DNA of 64,000 nt. Origin: Pseudomonadota bacterium. GTDB lineage: Bacteria; Pseudomonadota; Gammaproteobacteria; Steroidobacterales; Steroidobacteraceae. The notes below the pieces were generated by a model. It was not told the DNA's origin and did not search any database. It saw only the letters and a program-made list of their open reading frames with translations. Below, in pieces: positions 1-9,364 of this stretch (position 1 is the stretch's first letter; every line of letters begins with the position of its first letter). A program made the position numbers and the translations under genes. Where the stretch lies: NCBI GenBank assembly GCA_021808195.1, contig JAKBCE010000020.1, positions 1 through 64,000 on the forward strand, in the 5' to 3' direction.

Positions 1-92
<92 letters not shown>

Positions 93-221
93 AAGATTTT
101 GAGAATCAACAAAGTCAGAGTGGATCAAAATGGCTCCAGTTACTGCTGGACATTTTGGTCACTCGGTCTTAAGCGTCAAAGGCTTATCGACGCGAGTCCC
201 CACACAAATTACCTGCCAAAC

Positions 222-233
222 TTTTAAAGATCG
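222..233 (-). promoter_or_regulatory. boxA-like antitermination site in the rRNA leader
   Basis: The minus strand reads CGATCTTTAAAA here, close to the E. coli rrn boxA core (GCTCTTTAACA). It lies about 130 nt upstream of the mature 16S end and downstream of both promoters, the expected place for Nus-factor antitermination of an rRNA operon. The assignment rests on motif and position only. Confidence 0.5.
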
Positions 234-309
234 GCTGTGCGGCTGGCACACAGCGTTTCGAGCGCGCCGCTTCGCTTTCGCTAGCGCCTTCGCTCTCGAA
301 GGGGCGGGC

Positions 310-337
310 AGTATATCCATCGATTCGCGCCCGTCAA
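310..337 (-). promoter_or_regulatory. rRNA operon promoter P2 (sigma70)
   Basis: On the minus strand a -35 TTGACG (332-337) and a -10 TATACT (310-315) are separated by 16 bp. The bases after the -10 box are all G/C (GCCCGCCCC), the GC-rich discriminator typical of ppGpp/DksA-controlled stable RNA promoters. The predicted start is near 303, about 210 nt upstream of 16S. Confidence 0.85.
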
Positions 338-411
338 CCCTCTTTTTTCGCCGCTTCCTCGGCGCCCTTTACTGCCGTCGGCGCGTTGGCCTGTGACTGC
401 AAGGGGCGCGC

Positions 412-439
412 AGTATAGCCCTGATTGAGGGCTTGTCAA
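412..439 (-). promoter_or_regulatory. rRNA operon promoter P1 (sigma70)
   Basis: On the minus strand a perfect -35 TTGACA (434-439) and a -10 TATACT (412-417) are separated by 16 bp, followed by a GC-rich discriminator (GCGCGCCCC). It lies 102 bp upstream of P2 with the same spacing and -10 sequence, giving tandem rRNA promoters. In other bacteria P1 of such pairs carries most growth-rate control; that is inferred here. Confidence 0.88.
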
Positions 440-582
440 CGCATTGCAATGATTTCGTGCTGCCGCCGGATCGTCGACGACTCCGAGGCGGATCGCCCGG
501 CGGACCAGAGCGGGGTCGAATCCCCAGAAAGTATTGTGAAATCAATGACATGTCGCTGCGTTCCGGCGTACATGGCGAGGCG

Positions 583-604
583 GCGGCACGGGCGGACGTG
601 CCGC
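583..604 (-). terminator. Hairpin downstream of tyrS, possible terminator
   Basis: An 8-bp perfect inverted repeat (GCGGCACG / CGTGCCGC) with a 6-nt loop lies just after the tyrS stop codon and before the rRNA promoters. No U-run follows on the minus strand, so intrinsic termination is doubtful. It may only stabilise the mRNA 3' end. Confidence 0.3.
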
Positions 605-611
605 GCCGGCA

Positions 612-1817
612 TCAACAGCCGAGTTCCAGTTTTACCCGAGCGAAACGGCGCGAACCGAGCTGCACGACCAGATCCGCGCCGGCTTTGAGGGTGAGCGCCC
701 GGTCCGTCACGCGTTCACCATCGATGCGCACGGCGCCCTCCTCGATCTTGCGGGTCGCTTCGGAGGTGCTGGCGGCCAGACCCGCAGCCTTCAGCAGCTG
801 CGGCAAACGCAGGCCCGCCGCATCGACGGTGAGTTGTTTTGGCGGCAGATCGGTCGGCACCTGCCGCTCGCTGACGCGCGCGAGAAACGCCTGTTGCGCC
901 TGCTCGGCAGCGCCCGGCCCGTGAAAGCGGGCGACCAATTCATGCGCGAGCTCAAGCTTCACGTCACGCGGATTTCGCCCCGCAGCAACCGCCGCCTGCA
1001 ACATCTCGATCTGCGGCAGCGGTCGGAACGACAACAACTCGTAGTAACGCCACATGAGCGTGTCGGAAATCGACATGACTTTACCGAACATGTCATCAGC
1101 CGGCTCGGCGATTCCGATGTAATTTCCGAGGGATTTGGACATCTTGTTGACACCATCGGTCCCCTCGAGCAGCGGCACGGTCAGAACCACCTGCGGCTCC
1201 TGGCCGTAGGCGCTCTGCAATTGCCGACCGACCAACAGATTGAATTTCTGGTCGGTGCCGCCGAGTTCGACGTCGGCCTTGAGCGCCACCGAGTCGTACC
1301 CCTGGGCCAGCGGATAGAGAAATTCGTGAATTGCGATCGGCTGCCCGCTCTTGTAACGCTTGGCGAAATCGTCCCGCTCGAGCATCCGCGCCACCGTGTA
1401 ATGCGCCGCCAGACGCACGAAATCAGCTGCCGCCAGGCTCGACAGCCAACGCGAGTTGAATTCAACTCGGGTGCGCTGCGGATCGAGGATCTTGAACACC
1501 TGCTGCTCGTAGGTGCGGGCGTTCGCCTGAACCTCCTCCGGGGTCAGCGGCGGACGGGTCTGGTTGCGTCCGGTCGGATCCCCGATCAGGCCGGTAAAAT
1601 CCCCGATCAGGAAGATCACCTCGTGACCAAACTGTTGGAATTGCCGCATTTTGTTGAGCAGCACGGTGTGCCCCAGATGCAGATCCGGCGCGGTCGGGTC
1701 GAAGCCCGCCTTGACGCGCAGCGGCGCACCGCGGCGCAGCTTGCGGGTCAGATCCGCGGTCAGCAGCACCTCGTGGGCGCCGCGCTCGAGTTCGGGCAGC
1801 TGTTCATCGGGGGTCAT
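612..1817 (-). CDS. tyrS: Tyrosyl-tRNA synthetase
   Basis: This is a cytoplasmic class I aminoacyl-tRNA synthetase that activates tyrosine with ATP and charges tRNA-Tyr. The 401-residue product has the class I HIGH variant HLGH at residues 47-50, the KMSKS loop at 225-229, and a C-terminal S4 RNA-binding domain from about residue 340. The length fits the shorter TyrRS branch (about 400 residues; E. coli 424). The ATG at 1817 was chosen because the family's N-terminus aligns there; the open frame extends 52 codons upstream into the promoter. It is transcribed towards the rRNA operon, with its own promoter at 1923-1950 and ppk divergent upstream. Confidence 0.97.
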   Translation of the reverse strand: MTPDEQLPELERGAHEVLLTADLTRKLRRGAPLRVKAGFDPTAPDLHLGHTVLLNKMRQFQQFGHEVIFLIGDFTGLIGDPTGRNQTRPPLTPEEVQANARTYEQQVFKILDPQRTRVEFNSRWLSSLAAADFVRLAAHYTVARMLERDDFAKRYKSGQPIAIHEFLYPLAQGYDSVALKADVELGGTDQKFNLLVGRQLQSAYGQEPQVVLTVPLLEGTDGVNKMSKSLGNYIGIAEPADDMFGKVMSISDTLMWRYYELLSFRPLPQIEMLQAAVAAGRNPRDVKLELAHELVARFHGPGAAEQAQQAFLARVSERQVPTDLPPKQLTVDAAGLRLPQLLKAAGLAASTSEATRKIEEGAVRIDGERVTDRALTLKAGADLVVQLGSRRFARVKLELGC

Positions 1818-1922
1818 GACGTGCAACGGGCCATCCAGTTTGAGTCCAGCCGCGATCGTACCGCACGACGAATGACCGAGGGGACCGGCGCGGGCCCGCG
1901 GGGTGCAGCGCAGATCTGTCTG

Positions 1923-1950
1923 TTTATACAGGCACCGCAGCGCCTTACAA
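1923..1950 (-). promoter_or_regulatory. Predicted sigma70 promoter of tyrS
   Basis: The minus strand shows -35 TTGTAA (1945-1950), a 16-bp spacer, and -10 TATAAA (1923-1928). It lies about 105 bp upstream of the tyrS ATG and would leave a leader of roughly 100 nt. No T-box or other leader structure was recognised. Confidence 0.6.
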
Positions 1951-1999
1951 ACCCAGGGCCGCGCATGCGCCAAACGCGGAACTCTGCTTTACTTCCAGC

Positions 2000-4090
2000 A
2001 TGGATGCTCAGGATTTGAAGTCCCCGCAGCTGTACATCAACCGCGAGCTGTCGATGCTCGAGTTCAACCAGCGGGTGCTCGCGCAGGCATGCGATGAGTC
2101 CGCGCCACTGCTCGAGCGGCTGCGCTTCTTGTGTATCGCTTCGGGCAATCTCGATGAGTTCTTCGAGATCCGGGTGGCGGGGCTTAAGCAGCTGCAGGAG
2201 CTCGGCTCGGGGCTCACCGCGGCCGATGGCCTGTCGATCGAGGCGCAGCTCGAGGCGATCCACGCGCACGCCGCGCGGCTGGTCAGCGCGCAGTACCGCT
2301 GCCTGAATGAGCAGCTGCTGCCGCAGCTTGCGGTGCGCGATATTTCGCTCCTCGGACACAATGACTGGAGCGCAGCGGCGCGCGCGTGGCTCGAGCAGTA
2401 TTTCGAGCGCGAGGTCGCCCCGGTGCTCAGCCCGCTCGGACTCGACCCGGCGCGACCGTTCCCGCGCATCCAGAACAAGAGCCTGAATTTTATCGTCCGC
2501 CTGCAGGGACGCGATGCCTTCGGGCGCGACAGTGAACTGGCAATCGTGCAGGCACCGCGCTCCCTGCCGCGTGTAGTGCCGGTACCGACCGACGCGCCAC
2601 AGCGCACACTGGTGCTGCTGACGGGCATTGTCGAGGCCTTCGTGCAGCGATTGTTCACCGGCATCCGCGTACTCGGCTGCTATCAGTTCCGCCTGACGCG
2701 CAACAGCGATCTGTTCGTCGACGAGGAGGAGATCGACGACCTGCGCCGAGCGCTCGAGGGCGAGCTGGCACACCGGCGCTACGGAGCGGCGGTGCGGCTT
2801 GAGACCTCGAGTGACTGTCCGCCCGATATCGTGCAGTTTCTGCAGCGCCAGTTCGCCCTCGGCGAACTCGACACCTATCGGATGAACGGACCGGTCAATC
2901 TGAACCGACTTTCGGCCGTCTACGACCTGGTGCCGCGGCCGGACCTGAAATATCCGGCCTTCACGCCTGGGTTGCCCCGACGGCTCAGCGGCGGTGCCGA
3001 TCTGTTTGCGGCCATCCGTCAGAAAGACATGCTGCTGCAGCACCCCTACCAGAGCTTCGCCCCAGTGATGGATTTTCTGCGTCAGGCGGCCGCCGATCCG
3101 CAGGTGCTCGCCATCAAGCAGACCCTGTATCGCACTGGCAGCGACTCGCCCATCGTTGATGCGCTCGTCGCTGCAGCGAACGCCGGCAAGGACGTGACGG
3201 TGATCATCGAGCTGCGCGCACGCTTCGACGAAGAGGCCAACATCGAGCTGTCGAACCGACTGCAGGAAGCCGGGGCACACGTGATGTACGGCGTGGTCGG
3301 CTACAAGACGCATGCCAAGCTCGCCATGGTGGTGCGACGCGAACCGGGCGGCATCCGCCGGTACTGTCATCTCGGCACCGGCAATTACCATCCGCGCACG
3401 GCGCGGCAATACACCGACTATGGACTGTTCACCTGTCGCGACGAAGTCGGCCAGGACGTGCACGAGCTGTTTCTCGAGCTCACCAGCCTCACCCGCACCC
3501 CACACCTGCAGTGTTTGCTGCAGTCCCCTTTCGGCCTACACGAGGCGATGCTCGAGAAGATCGAGCGCGAGAGCGAGCACGCGCGCGCCGGCCGCCCGGC
3601 ACGCATCATCGCCAAGATGAATGCGCTGGTCGAGCAGCAGGCGATTGAGGCGCTCTACCGCGCCTCGCGCGCCGGAGTGCGAATCGATCTGATCGTACGG
3701 GGCGTGTGCGCGCTGCGACCCGGCGTGCCGGGCGTGTCGGAAAGCATCGAAGTCCGCTCGATCGTCGGGCGCTTCCTCGAGCACTCACGGGTGTTTTATT
3801 TCGAGAACGGCGGACAGAGCGAGCTTTATTGTGCGAGCGCCGACTGGATGGAGCGTAATTTCTTCCATCGCGTCGAGGTGGCCTTCCCGATCGAGCGACC
3901 TTCGCATCGCCAGCGCATCCTGGATGATCTGCTGCTCGATCTGCGCGACAACGCGCAGTCCTGGCGGCTGCTCTCCGACGGGCGCTACGAGCGGTTCTCC
4001 TCTGCCGGCGAACCGCGGCTCAGCGCCCAGGCGGAGCTGCTGACGCGCAACGCGGCCGGCACGCTGTTCGGGGCAGCAGGCCTCCCTTGA
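2000..4090 (+). CDS. ppk: Polyphosphate kinase 1
   Basis: PPK1 reversibly transfers the gamma-phosphate of ATP to inorganic polyphosphate. The 696-residue length matches the family. The N-terminal domain has the typical INRELSMLEFNQRVL start and the GNLDEFFEIRVAGL segment. In the catalytic half, KTHAKL (His near residue 437) is the phosphohistidine motif, and HLGTGNYHP and DYGLFT follow. The start is an ATG at 2000 without an obvious Shine-Dalgarno. The exopolyphosphatase gene ppx converges on ppk with a 15-bp gap, so synthesis and breakdown of polyphosphate are encoded side by side, as in many Gammaproteobacteria. Confidence 0.97.
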   Translation: MDAQDLKSPQLYINRELSMLEFNQRVLAQACDESAPLLERLRFLCIASGNLDEFFEIRVAGLKQLQELGSGLTAADGLSIEAQLEAIHAHAARLVSAQYRCLNEQLLPQLAVRDISLLGHNDWSAAARAWLEQYFEREVAPVLSPLGLDPARPFPRIQNKSLNFIVRLQGRDAFGRDSELAIVQAPRSLPRVVPVPTDAPQRTLVLLTGIVEAFVQRLFTGIRVLGCYQFRLTRNSDLFVDEEEIDDLRRALEGELAHRRYGAAVRLETSSDCPPDIVQFLQRQFALGELDTYRMNGPVNLNRLSAVYDLVPRPDLKYPAFTPGLPRRLSGGADLFAAIRQKDMLLQHPYQSFAPVMDFLRQAAADPQVLAIKQTLYRTGSDSPIVDALVAAANAGKDVTVIIELRARFDEEANIELSNRLQEAGAHVMYGVVGYKTHAKLAMVVRREPGGIRRYCHLGTGNYHPRTARQYTDYGLFTCRDEVGQDVHELFLELTSLTRTPHLQCLLQSPFGLHEAMLEKIERESEHARAGRPARIIAKMNALVEQQAIEALYRASRAGVRIDLIVRGVCALRPGVPGVSESIEVRSIVGRFLEHSRVFYFENGGQSELYCASADWMERNFFHRVEVAFPIERPSHRQRILDDLLLDLRDNAQSWRLLSDGRYERFSSAGEPRLSAQAELLTRNAAGTLFGAAGLP

Positions 4091-4105
4091 GCGCCGCCAG
4101 GCGGC

Positions 4106-5656
4106 TCAGCGGCCGCGGCGGATCAGCCGCAGCCGCAGACCCACCGCACGCAGGTACTGAACCTCCTGCTGCAGGTCGGTCTCGGTCAGCGGGTGAGCGG
4201 CGAGCCAGCGCGCCGGGAAGGTGAGCTGCAGCGAGCGGGCGCTGGCGGACACCTCAATCGGCGGCAGCGCGGCGCGCTCGCGTCCCCGGTGCAACAGCAC
4301 CGCAAGGCGCAACAGCACAATCAGATACAGCGCATCTCGGTTCCAGGGCGGCACCAGCTCGGCCAGCCCGTCGCGCGAGAGTTTGCGGCGGTGTGCGCCC
4401 ACCACGCGGGCGAGCAGGCTTTGCTCGCCGCGGGAAAATCCCGGCATGTCGGCGTTTTCGAGCAGATAGGCGCCGTGGCGATGATAACCACTGTGCGCGA
4501 CGTCCAAGCCGATCTCATGCAGCCGGGCTGCCCACTTCAACACCAGTTCGGCCGCGGGCTCGCCGCGCAGCCGCCACGACGGTCCGGCCCGCTCGAGAAA
4601 TCGCAGCGCCGTCGCGGCGACGCGTTCGGCCTGCTCGGAGTCGACGTGGTAGCGCAGTTGCATGCTGCGCACGGTTCGCTCCCGGGCGTCCTCGGCCGTT
4701 TTGCGGCCGATCATGTCAAAGAGCAGTCCTTCGCGCAGCGCGCCGTCGGCAATGCGCATCTCCTTCAGCCCGAGGACAGCGAAAACCTCGGCGAGAATTG
4801 CAAGGCCGCCGGGAAACACCGGTCGGCGGTCTTCGGTGATCGACGCCAGGCCGAGCGAGCGCGTGTGCCCGGCCGAGACCACGGCCTCGACGAGCCGCTC
4901 GAGGCTGGCCGCCGTAATCCGCGTGGCGCGCGGATTAATTTCGCGCACGGCCTCGCCGATGGCACGGACCGTGCCGGAGCTGCCGGCGCAGTGCAGCCAG
5001 CCGCGCTCGCGAAATGCGCTGCGCAGCGGCGCGAGCTGCAGCCGCGCAGCGAGTCGGGCTGCCGCCATACGCTTGGCGGAAATCTTCCCGTCCCCGAAGA
5101 AGCGCTCACTGACGACCACGCAACCGACGCGCAGGCTTTCCAGCTCGAGCGGGCGCAGACCCTGGCCGATGATCAGCTCGGTGCTGCCACCGCCGATGTC
5201 CACGATCAGGCGTCGCCCGGGCTCGGGTGGCAGATTGCTCGCGACGCCCGCGTAGATCAGGCGCGCCTCTTCCCGGCCGGAGATGATTTCGATCGGATGC
5301 CCGAGTGCGGCCCGCGCACGCGCCAGGAATTTCTTCTTGTGGTGCGCCAGGCGCAAGGCACTGGTGCCCACGGCCCGCACGCTGCCGGCGCGCATGGCGC
5401 GCAGCCGCTGACCGAAGCGCTGCAGACAAACGATGGCGCGCTCGGCCACCGCAGCATCGATCTCGCCGTTCTCCTCCACGCCCGAGGCGAGCCGCACCAT
5501 CTCGCGCAGCCGGTCTATGATGACCAGCTGGCCGTGGGAGTACTTCGCCACGACCATGTGGAAGCTGTTAGAGCCCAGGTCAACCGCCGCGAGGACATCG
5601 GGGCGGGTGCGGTCGGCGGGGCGCAGCGTGCGGGTTGCGCGGGGGGCCGGAGGCAC
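4106..5656 (-). CDS. ppx: Exopolyphosphatase (Ppx/GppA family)
   Basis: The enzyme hydrolyses terminal phosphate from polyphosphate, and possibly pppGpp as in GppA. The 516-residue protein has the ASKHA fold: phosphate-1 motif AAVDLGSNSFHMVV near residue 25, acidic SGREEARLIYAGV, phosphate-2 motif VDIGGGSTELI, and a C-terminal HD-like helical region (ARLHEIGLDVAHSGYHRHGAY). The long C-terminal domain is typical of Ppx rather than a minimal GppA. The start is a GTG at 5656, 15 bp after erpA. It is the last gene of the minus-strand run tyrA-rppH-DUF6776-erpA-ppx. Confidence 0.94.
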   Translation of the reverse strand: MPPAPRATRTLRPADRTRPDVLAAVDLGSNSFHMVVAKYSHGQLVIIDRLREMVRLASGVEENGEIDAAVAERAIVCLQRFGQRLRAMRAGSVRAVGTSALRLAHHKKKFLARARAALGHPIEIISGREEARLIYAGVASNLPPEPGRRLIVDIGGGSTELIIGQGLRPLELESLRVGCVVVSERFFGDGKISAKRMAAARLAARLQLAPLRSAFRERGWLHCAGSSGTVRAIGEAVREINPRATRITAASLERLVEAVVSAGHTRSLGLASITEDRRPVFPGGLAILAEVFAVLGLKEMRIADGALREGLLFDMIGRKTAEDARERTVRSMQLRYHVDSEQAERVAATALRFLERAGPSWRLRGEPAAELVLKWAARLHEIGLDVAHSGYHRHGAYLLENADMPGFSRGEQSLLARVVGAHRRKLSRDGLAELVPPWNRDALYLIVLLRLAVLLHRGRERAALPPIEVSASARSLQLTFPARWLAAHPLTETDLQQEVQYLRAVGLRLRLIRRGR

Positions 5657-5671
5657 GCTGCGAGCCGCCGG

Positions 5672-6025
5672 TCAGGCGGAGAACGAGGAGCCGCAGCCGC
5701 AGGTGGTCGTCGCGTTGGGGTTGCGGATCACGAACTGCGCTCCGTCGAGCCCCTCGCGGTAATCGATCTCTGCTCCCATCAGATACTGCGCGCTCATCGG
5801 GTCGACAAGCAGCTTCACGCCCTGGTTTTCGACACAGGCATCCCCATCCTGGACCTGCTCATCGAATTCGAAGCCATACTGAAGACCCGAGCAGCCGCCG
5901 CCCTGCACGAACACCCGCAGCATCAGATTGGGATTGCCTTCGCCACGGATCAGTTCGCCGACCTTGCGCGCGGCCGCGTCGGTGAAGATGAGCTCAACGT
6001 CTGAGGTGAGTTCGGTGGTATTCAT
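5672..6025 (-). CDS. erpA: Iron-sulfur cluster insertion protein ErpA
   Basis: ErpA is an A-type carrier delivering Fe-S clusters to apo-enzymes such as IspG. The 117-residue protein has the three invariant cysteines: Cys45 in GGGCSG, and Cys109 and Cys111 in the C-terminal CGCGSSF. The short acidic N-terminus and the ANPN-type end favour ErpA over IscA, and no isc genes are adjacent. It lies 15 bp upstream of ppx and 65 bp downstream of the DUF6776 gene, so it may have its own start within the run. Confidence 0.95.
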   Translation of the reverse strand: MNTTELTSDVELIFTDAAARKVGELIRGEGNPNLMLRVFVQGGGCSGLQYGFEFDEQVQDGDACVENQGVKLLVDPMSAQYLMGAEIDYREGLDGAQFVIRNPNATTTCGCGSSFSA

Positions 6026-6090
6026 GCCGGCAGTCTAGGAGCTGAGGGCGCTGAGGTCAAAATCCCCTGCCGCGGGCGGCTCGAGGCGGC

Positions 6091-6816
6091 CTAGGGGACC
6101 GAGACGGCGCTCCATGGATAGGACTGCACGAGCGGCGCGATGTTCGTACGGCTTGAGCGGACCGTGACGGTGAGACGCAGCGGCCTGAACCCGGGCGGCA
6201 GGACAATGACCTCTTTGAATTCCTGGTAATACCGAAAGCGGTATTTCAGATCGGTCGGCTTGCCGGTCAACGTCCGGTTGCCGAGCGTGGTCTCGCCCGG
6301 GCCCTGTCCCTCGACCGTGAAGCTCAGCGCCCCGCTGACCTCGCCGTCGGGGCGGTCGGCTCGCAGCAATGAGATGTCGACGTGAAAGTGCAGCGGCCGT
6401 TTGCCCGCCGAGAGCAGCACTTCCCCGACGCGCAGCCCAACCGGCGGCGCCCCCTGTGCGACCACGCCGCGATAGAAAGCCAGTTTCTCCTGCTGCCGGG
6501 CGATCTGAGCCTGCAGCTGGGCGATGGTCCGGGTGACGACCTGCTCCGCGTGGGCATGCCCGGCGTTGAGCGTCTGCAGCTCGACGACGTGGGCCTGCAG
6601 GGCGCGATTATTTCCCCGCAGCGCCGCGATCTGCCCGCGCAGGACATCGTGCTCGTGCAGCGCGGCCAGAATGCTGTACCCGGCACTGAAGCGGCCGATC
6701 TCAAACGCCAGGTAAAGCACTACTGCCGCACCGAGCGCCAACCCGATGCGCATCGAGCGCCGCTGCCAGGGTCTGCGGCGCTCGTCGGAATCGGTGGCGG
6801 GCGCCGGCTGATTCAC
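6091..6816 (-). CDS. DUF6776-type membrane-anchored coiled-coil protein
   Basis: Function unknown. The 241-residue product has a cytoplasmic basic N-terminus, one transmembrane helix at about residues 23-45 (LALGAAVVLYLAFEIG), a predicted coiled coil at about 55-115 rich in Gln, Leu and Ala, and a beta-rich C-terminal domain (LHFHVDISLLRAD, LKYRFRYYQEF) presumably in the periplasm. Proteins of this layout are commonly encoded next to erpA in Gammaproteobacteria. Its start overlaps the rppH stop (ATGA), which suggests translational coupling. The family name is from memory of that synteny, not from a search. Confidence 0.75.
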   Translation of the reverse strand: MNQPAPATDSDERRRPWQRRSMRIGLALGAAVVLYLAFEIGRFSAGYSILAALHEHDVLRGQIAALRGNNRALQAHVVELQTLNAGHAHAEQVVTRTIAQLQAQIARQQEKLAFYRGVVAQGAPPVGLRVGEVLLSAGKRPLHFHVDISLLRADRPDGEVSGALSFTVEGQGPGETTLGNRTLTGKPTDLKYRFRYYQEFKEVIVLPPGFRPLRLTVTVRSSRTNIAPLVQSYPWSAVSVP

Positions 6817-7406
6817 GGTCTCTTGTCCATCGCCGGCACGGGGCGTGAGCGCTGGGTGAACTCATTCCACCATTGCGGCAACGCTGGCTGTCCGGTCGGG
6901 AAAGCCATGGGCGCCAGCTCCGTGAGCGCACGCTGATAGACCCTGCGCTTGAAGTAGATCACCTCGCGCACCGGCTCCCAGAAATCCGCCCAGCGCCACT
7001 CGTCGAATTCCGGCTCGGCAGTGCTCTCAAAGTCGAAGGCCGCCACCTCGTGCCGCAGCCGCAGCAGGAACCAGCGCTGCTTCTGCCCGATGCACAAGGG
7101 GTGCCGGTTGCGCCGGATGTAGCGTGGCGGCAGGCGGTAGCGCAGCCAGCGCGCGGTGCGCCCGAGCAACTCGACATCCGGGGCCGCGAGGCCGACTTCC
7201 TCGTGCAACTCACGGAACACGGCCTGCTCGAGACTCTCACCGGTGCGAATCCCGCCCTGCGGGAACTGCCAGCCCTTGCCGCCGGCACGGCGGCCGAGAA
7301 ATACATCGCCATCGCGGCGCATGAGCACGATGCCCACGTTCGCGCGGAATCCATCCGCATCGATGATGTCGCTCGTCATGCCCTCGTCTGACCCCTCGGC
7401 GCTCAT
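6813..7406 (-). CDS. rppH: RNA pyrophosphohydrolase RppH (Nudix)
   Basis: RppH removes pyrophosphate from 5'-triphosphate mRNA and so starts RNase E decay. The Nudix box is intact: GGIRTGESLEQAVFRELHEE followed by VG. Upstream lies the family start DADGFRANVGIVL with the GKGWQFPQGG loop. The 197-residue length is slightly above the usual 160-180 because of about nine extra N-terminal residues; a second in-frame ATG at 7379 (MTSDIIDADG) could be the true start. It follows tyrA by 14 bp and overlaps the next gene by four bases. Confidence 0.94.
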   Translation of the reverse strand: MSAEGSDEGMTSDIIDADGFRANVGIVLMRRDGDVFLGRRAGGKGWQFPQGGIRTGESLEQAVFRELHEEVGLAAPDVELLGRTARWLRYRLPPRYIRRNRHPLCIGQKQRWFLLRLRHEVAAFDFESTAEPEFDEWRWADFWEPVREVIYFKRRVYQRALTELAPMAFPTGQPALPQWWNEFTQRSRPVPAMDKRP

Positions 7407-7420
7407 TCCGTTCGCATCCT

Positions 7421-8545
7421 CTAGGCGCGCCGCTCGGCGACCGAGCGGCGGTCGGCGAGATAATCGCGGCCCTGACGCATCAGGGCGCCGAATGTGTCGT
7501 GATCGCGCGAGAGCACGGCCGTATGGATGCGCTCGACGGCCTTGAGCAGTGCCGCGAGTGACTCCGCGCCATAATCATTGAGACTTTGGATCTCGTAGTA
7601 CAGGTCGGGGCTCTCCTGCGCCACGCAGCTCGCCACGTCGAGCTGCGCATCGAAGGTCGTGCTCGACATGCGCGCCAGTTTCGGTGCCGCCTCGCCGCTT
7701 TCGGCAAGCGCAGTGAAGAACGCGATATTCACCGCGTGCGACAGCCCGAGCACATAGGCGATCAGCCGGTCGTGGTCATCGAGACTCATCACCACCTGCT
7801 CGGCCATCGTCGGGGCGAACAGTTCGCGCACCGCGGACAGCGCCTCGGCATGGCCGAGATCGACAAAAATGACATGCCTGCCGGAGAGCAGTTCGGTATC
7901 CGGTCCGAACATCGGATGCACCGAGGCAACCCGGCAGCCGTGCGAGCGCAGCGCCTGCAGCCCTGCACGCAGGGGGGATTTGAGCGAACCAACATCGAAG
8001 ATGACGCCGCGCGGGCGGCGCAGCGCCAGATCACGCAGGATGGCATCGGTCGCACCAAGCGGCGTCGCGAGCACGATGAAATCCTGCGACAGATCGCTCT
8101 GGTGCCAATCAGCCACGCGCGGCACGCCGTCGACACCGCCATGCGGATCGGCCACCTCGACGCTAAAGCCCTGCGAACTGAGAAACTGTACGAACCAGCG
8201 GCCCATCTTGCCGCCGCCGCCGACGACGAGTGCGCGACGACCCGAGCCGGCGCCGTGCGCCGCGACACTCGCCTGCTCCTGCGTCGTGAGTGAGGCGCGG
8301 ATCAGCAGCCGCAGCAACTCCTCGGCAAGCGCCGGCGAGAGGCCAAGCTCGGCTGCGGCATCGCGCGCGCCCATGATCACTTCGCGCTCGCGGCCATAAT
8401 CGCGGGTGGGATGCCCGGTGGCACGCTTGACCCGCGCCACCTGCGCGCTCAACGCCTTGCGCTCGGCCGCCAGCCGGATGAATTGGCGGTCGAGCTCCGT
8501 GAGCCTGCGGCGCAAATCATCCAGAGTCACATCATCGCCACTCAT
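7421..8545 (-). CDS. tyrA: Chorismate mutase / prephenate dehydrogenase (bifunctional TyrA)
   Basis: TyrA catalyses two steps towards tyrosine: chorismate to prephenate, then NAD-dependent oxidative decarboxylation to 4-hydroxyphenylpyruvate. Residues 1-95 form an AroQ-type mutase ([33 protein letters not shown]). The dehydrogenase starts near residue 105 with the Rossmann motif [12 protein letters not shown] and contains HPMFGPD and SHAVNIAFF. The 374-residue length equals enteric TyrA. It heads the minus-strand run that continues with rppH. The ATG at 8545 has no clear Shine-Dalgarno. pdxH is divergent, 124 bp upstream. Confidence 0.96.
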   Translation of the reverse strand: MSGDDVTLDDLRRRLTELDRQFIRLAAERKALSAQVARVKRATGHPTRDYGREREVIMGARDAAAELGLSPALAEELLRLLIRASLTTQEQASVAAHGAGSGRRALVVGGGGKMGRWFVQFLSSQGFSVEVADPHGGVDGVPRVADWHQSDLSQDFIVLATPLGATDAILRDLALRRPRGVIFDVGSLKSPLRAGLQALRSHGCRVASVHPMFGPDTELLSGRHVIFVDLGHAEALSAVRELFAPTMAEQVVMSLDDHDRLIAYVLGLSHAVNIAFFTALAESGEAAPKLARMSSTTFDAQLDVASCVAQESPDLYYEIQSLNDYGAESLAALLKAVERIHTAVLSRDHDTFGALMRQGRDYLADRRSVAERRA

Positions 8546-8668
8546 GCTGGACTATCCGAAACCGTAAAGCAGTTCGCATCTGCCTTACTTGTAGCGAGCC
8601 GGCGTCGGCATCGCAAGTCGAATTTCGATTCTGTCGTGCGGCGGCGCCGATCCTTTACCATATCAGGC

Positions 8669-9355
8669 ATGTCCACGCTCACTGAACTGTCCGCGGGCCC
8701 TGCACCCGCCGACCCACTCGCCGTGCTCGCGCGGTGGCTCGCCGAAGCCCGCGCTCTGCACATTCAGCCCAATCCGAACGCCATGGTGCTCGCCACCTGC
8801 GACGCTGCGGGTCTCCCCTCGGCGCGAGTCGTGCTGTGTAAGGGCCTTGCAGTCGCACCGGGCTATCTTGCGTTCTATACCAACTACCAGTCCCGCAAGG
8901 GCCAGGAGCTCGCCGTCAACGGCCGAGCTGCTGCGGTATTTCATTGGGACACGCTGCATCGGCAGGTACGCGTGGAGGGTCCGGTGGTGCGCGCACCGGC
9001 GCAGGACAGCGACGAGTACTTCGCCTCGCGCCCCTGGCAAAGCCGACTCGGCGCGTGGGCCAGTGCTCAGAGCCAGCCGGCCGAATCGCGCCAAGCGCTC
9101 GAACGCGCACTCACGGCAACGGCGGAACGCTTCGGGGCGCCGCCGCCCGACTCGGTGCCCACCGAAACACCGTTCGCGGGAAAGATTCCAAGACCGCCAC
9201 ACTGGGGCGGTTACCGCCTGTGGGCCGAATCGGTGGAGTTGTGGGTGGAGGGCGCGGCGCGCATTCACGATCGGCTGCTCTGGAACCGACAGCTGAGGCC
9301 AGTCGAGACGGGGTTCGATGCCTCGGCCTGGCAAGTGAGCCGACTGCAGCCCTGA
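8669..9355 (+). CDS. pdxH: Pyridoxamine 5'-phosphate oxidase
   Basis: This is the FMN enzyme that oxidises pyridoxine or pyridoxamine 5'-phosphate to pyridoxal phosphate. The 228-residue protein carries the family blocks NPNAMVLATCD, SARVVLCKGL, FYTNYQSRKGQEL, AAVFHWDTLHRQVRVEG, the SRPWQSRLGAWAS loop, and the C-terminal PPHWGGYRL and ELWVEGAARIHDRL. The ATG at 8669 matches the family N-terminus; the open frame extends 86 codons upstream over the tyrA promoter side. It converges with rsmE, 9 bp away. Confidence 0.96.
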   Translation: MSTLTELSAGPAPADPLAVLARWLAEARALHIQPNPNAMVLATCDAAGLPSARVVLCKGLAVAPGYLAFYTNYQSRKGQELAVNGRAAAVFHWDTLHRQVRVEGPVVRAPAQDSDEYFASRPWQSRLGAWASAQSQPAESRQALERALTATAERFGAPPPDSVPTETPFAGKIPRPPHWGGYRLWAESVELWVEGAARIHDRLLWNRQLRPVETGFDASAWQVSRLQP

Positions 9356-9364
9356 GAGCCGCCC

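Noticed and set aside
480..545. tRNA-like T-arm (GGGGTCGAATCCCC) upstream of the rRNA promoters
   Set aside because: The loop has six rather than seven bases, and no acceptor, D or anticodon stem of the right geometry can be drawn around it. It is probably chance in GC-rich DNA.
834..2018. 394-codon plus-strand frame
   Set aside because: It is antisense to tyrS, has no ribosome site or motif, and is a shadow frame caused by high GC content.
1814..3505. 563-codon minus-strand frame opposite ppk
   Set aside because: Antisense to a well-supported gene and its composition reflects complementary codons only.
4075..4110. GC-rich hairpin (GCCGC-CAG-GCGGC) between ppk and ppx stops as a terminator
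   Set aside because: The stem is only five pairs and has no U-run on either strand. It may be incidental, so it was not annotated.
4193..6004. 603-codon plus-strand frame
   Set aside because: It lies opposite ppx and erpA, both clear genes. Composition is Arg/Ala/Gln-rich with no domain; a shadow.
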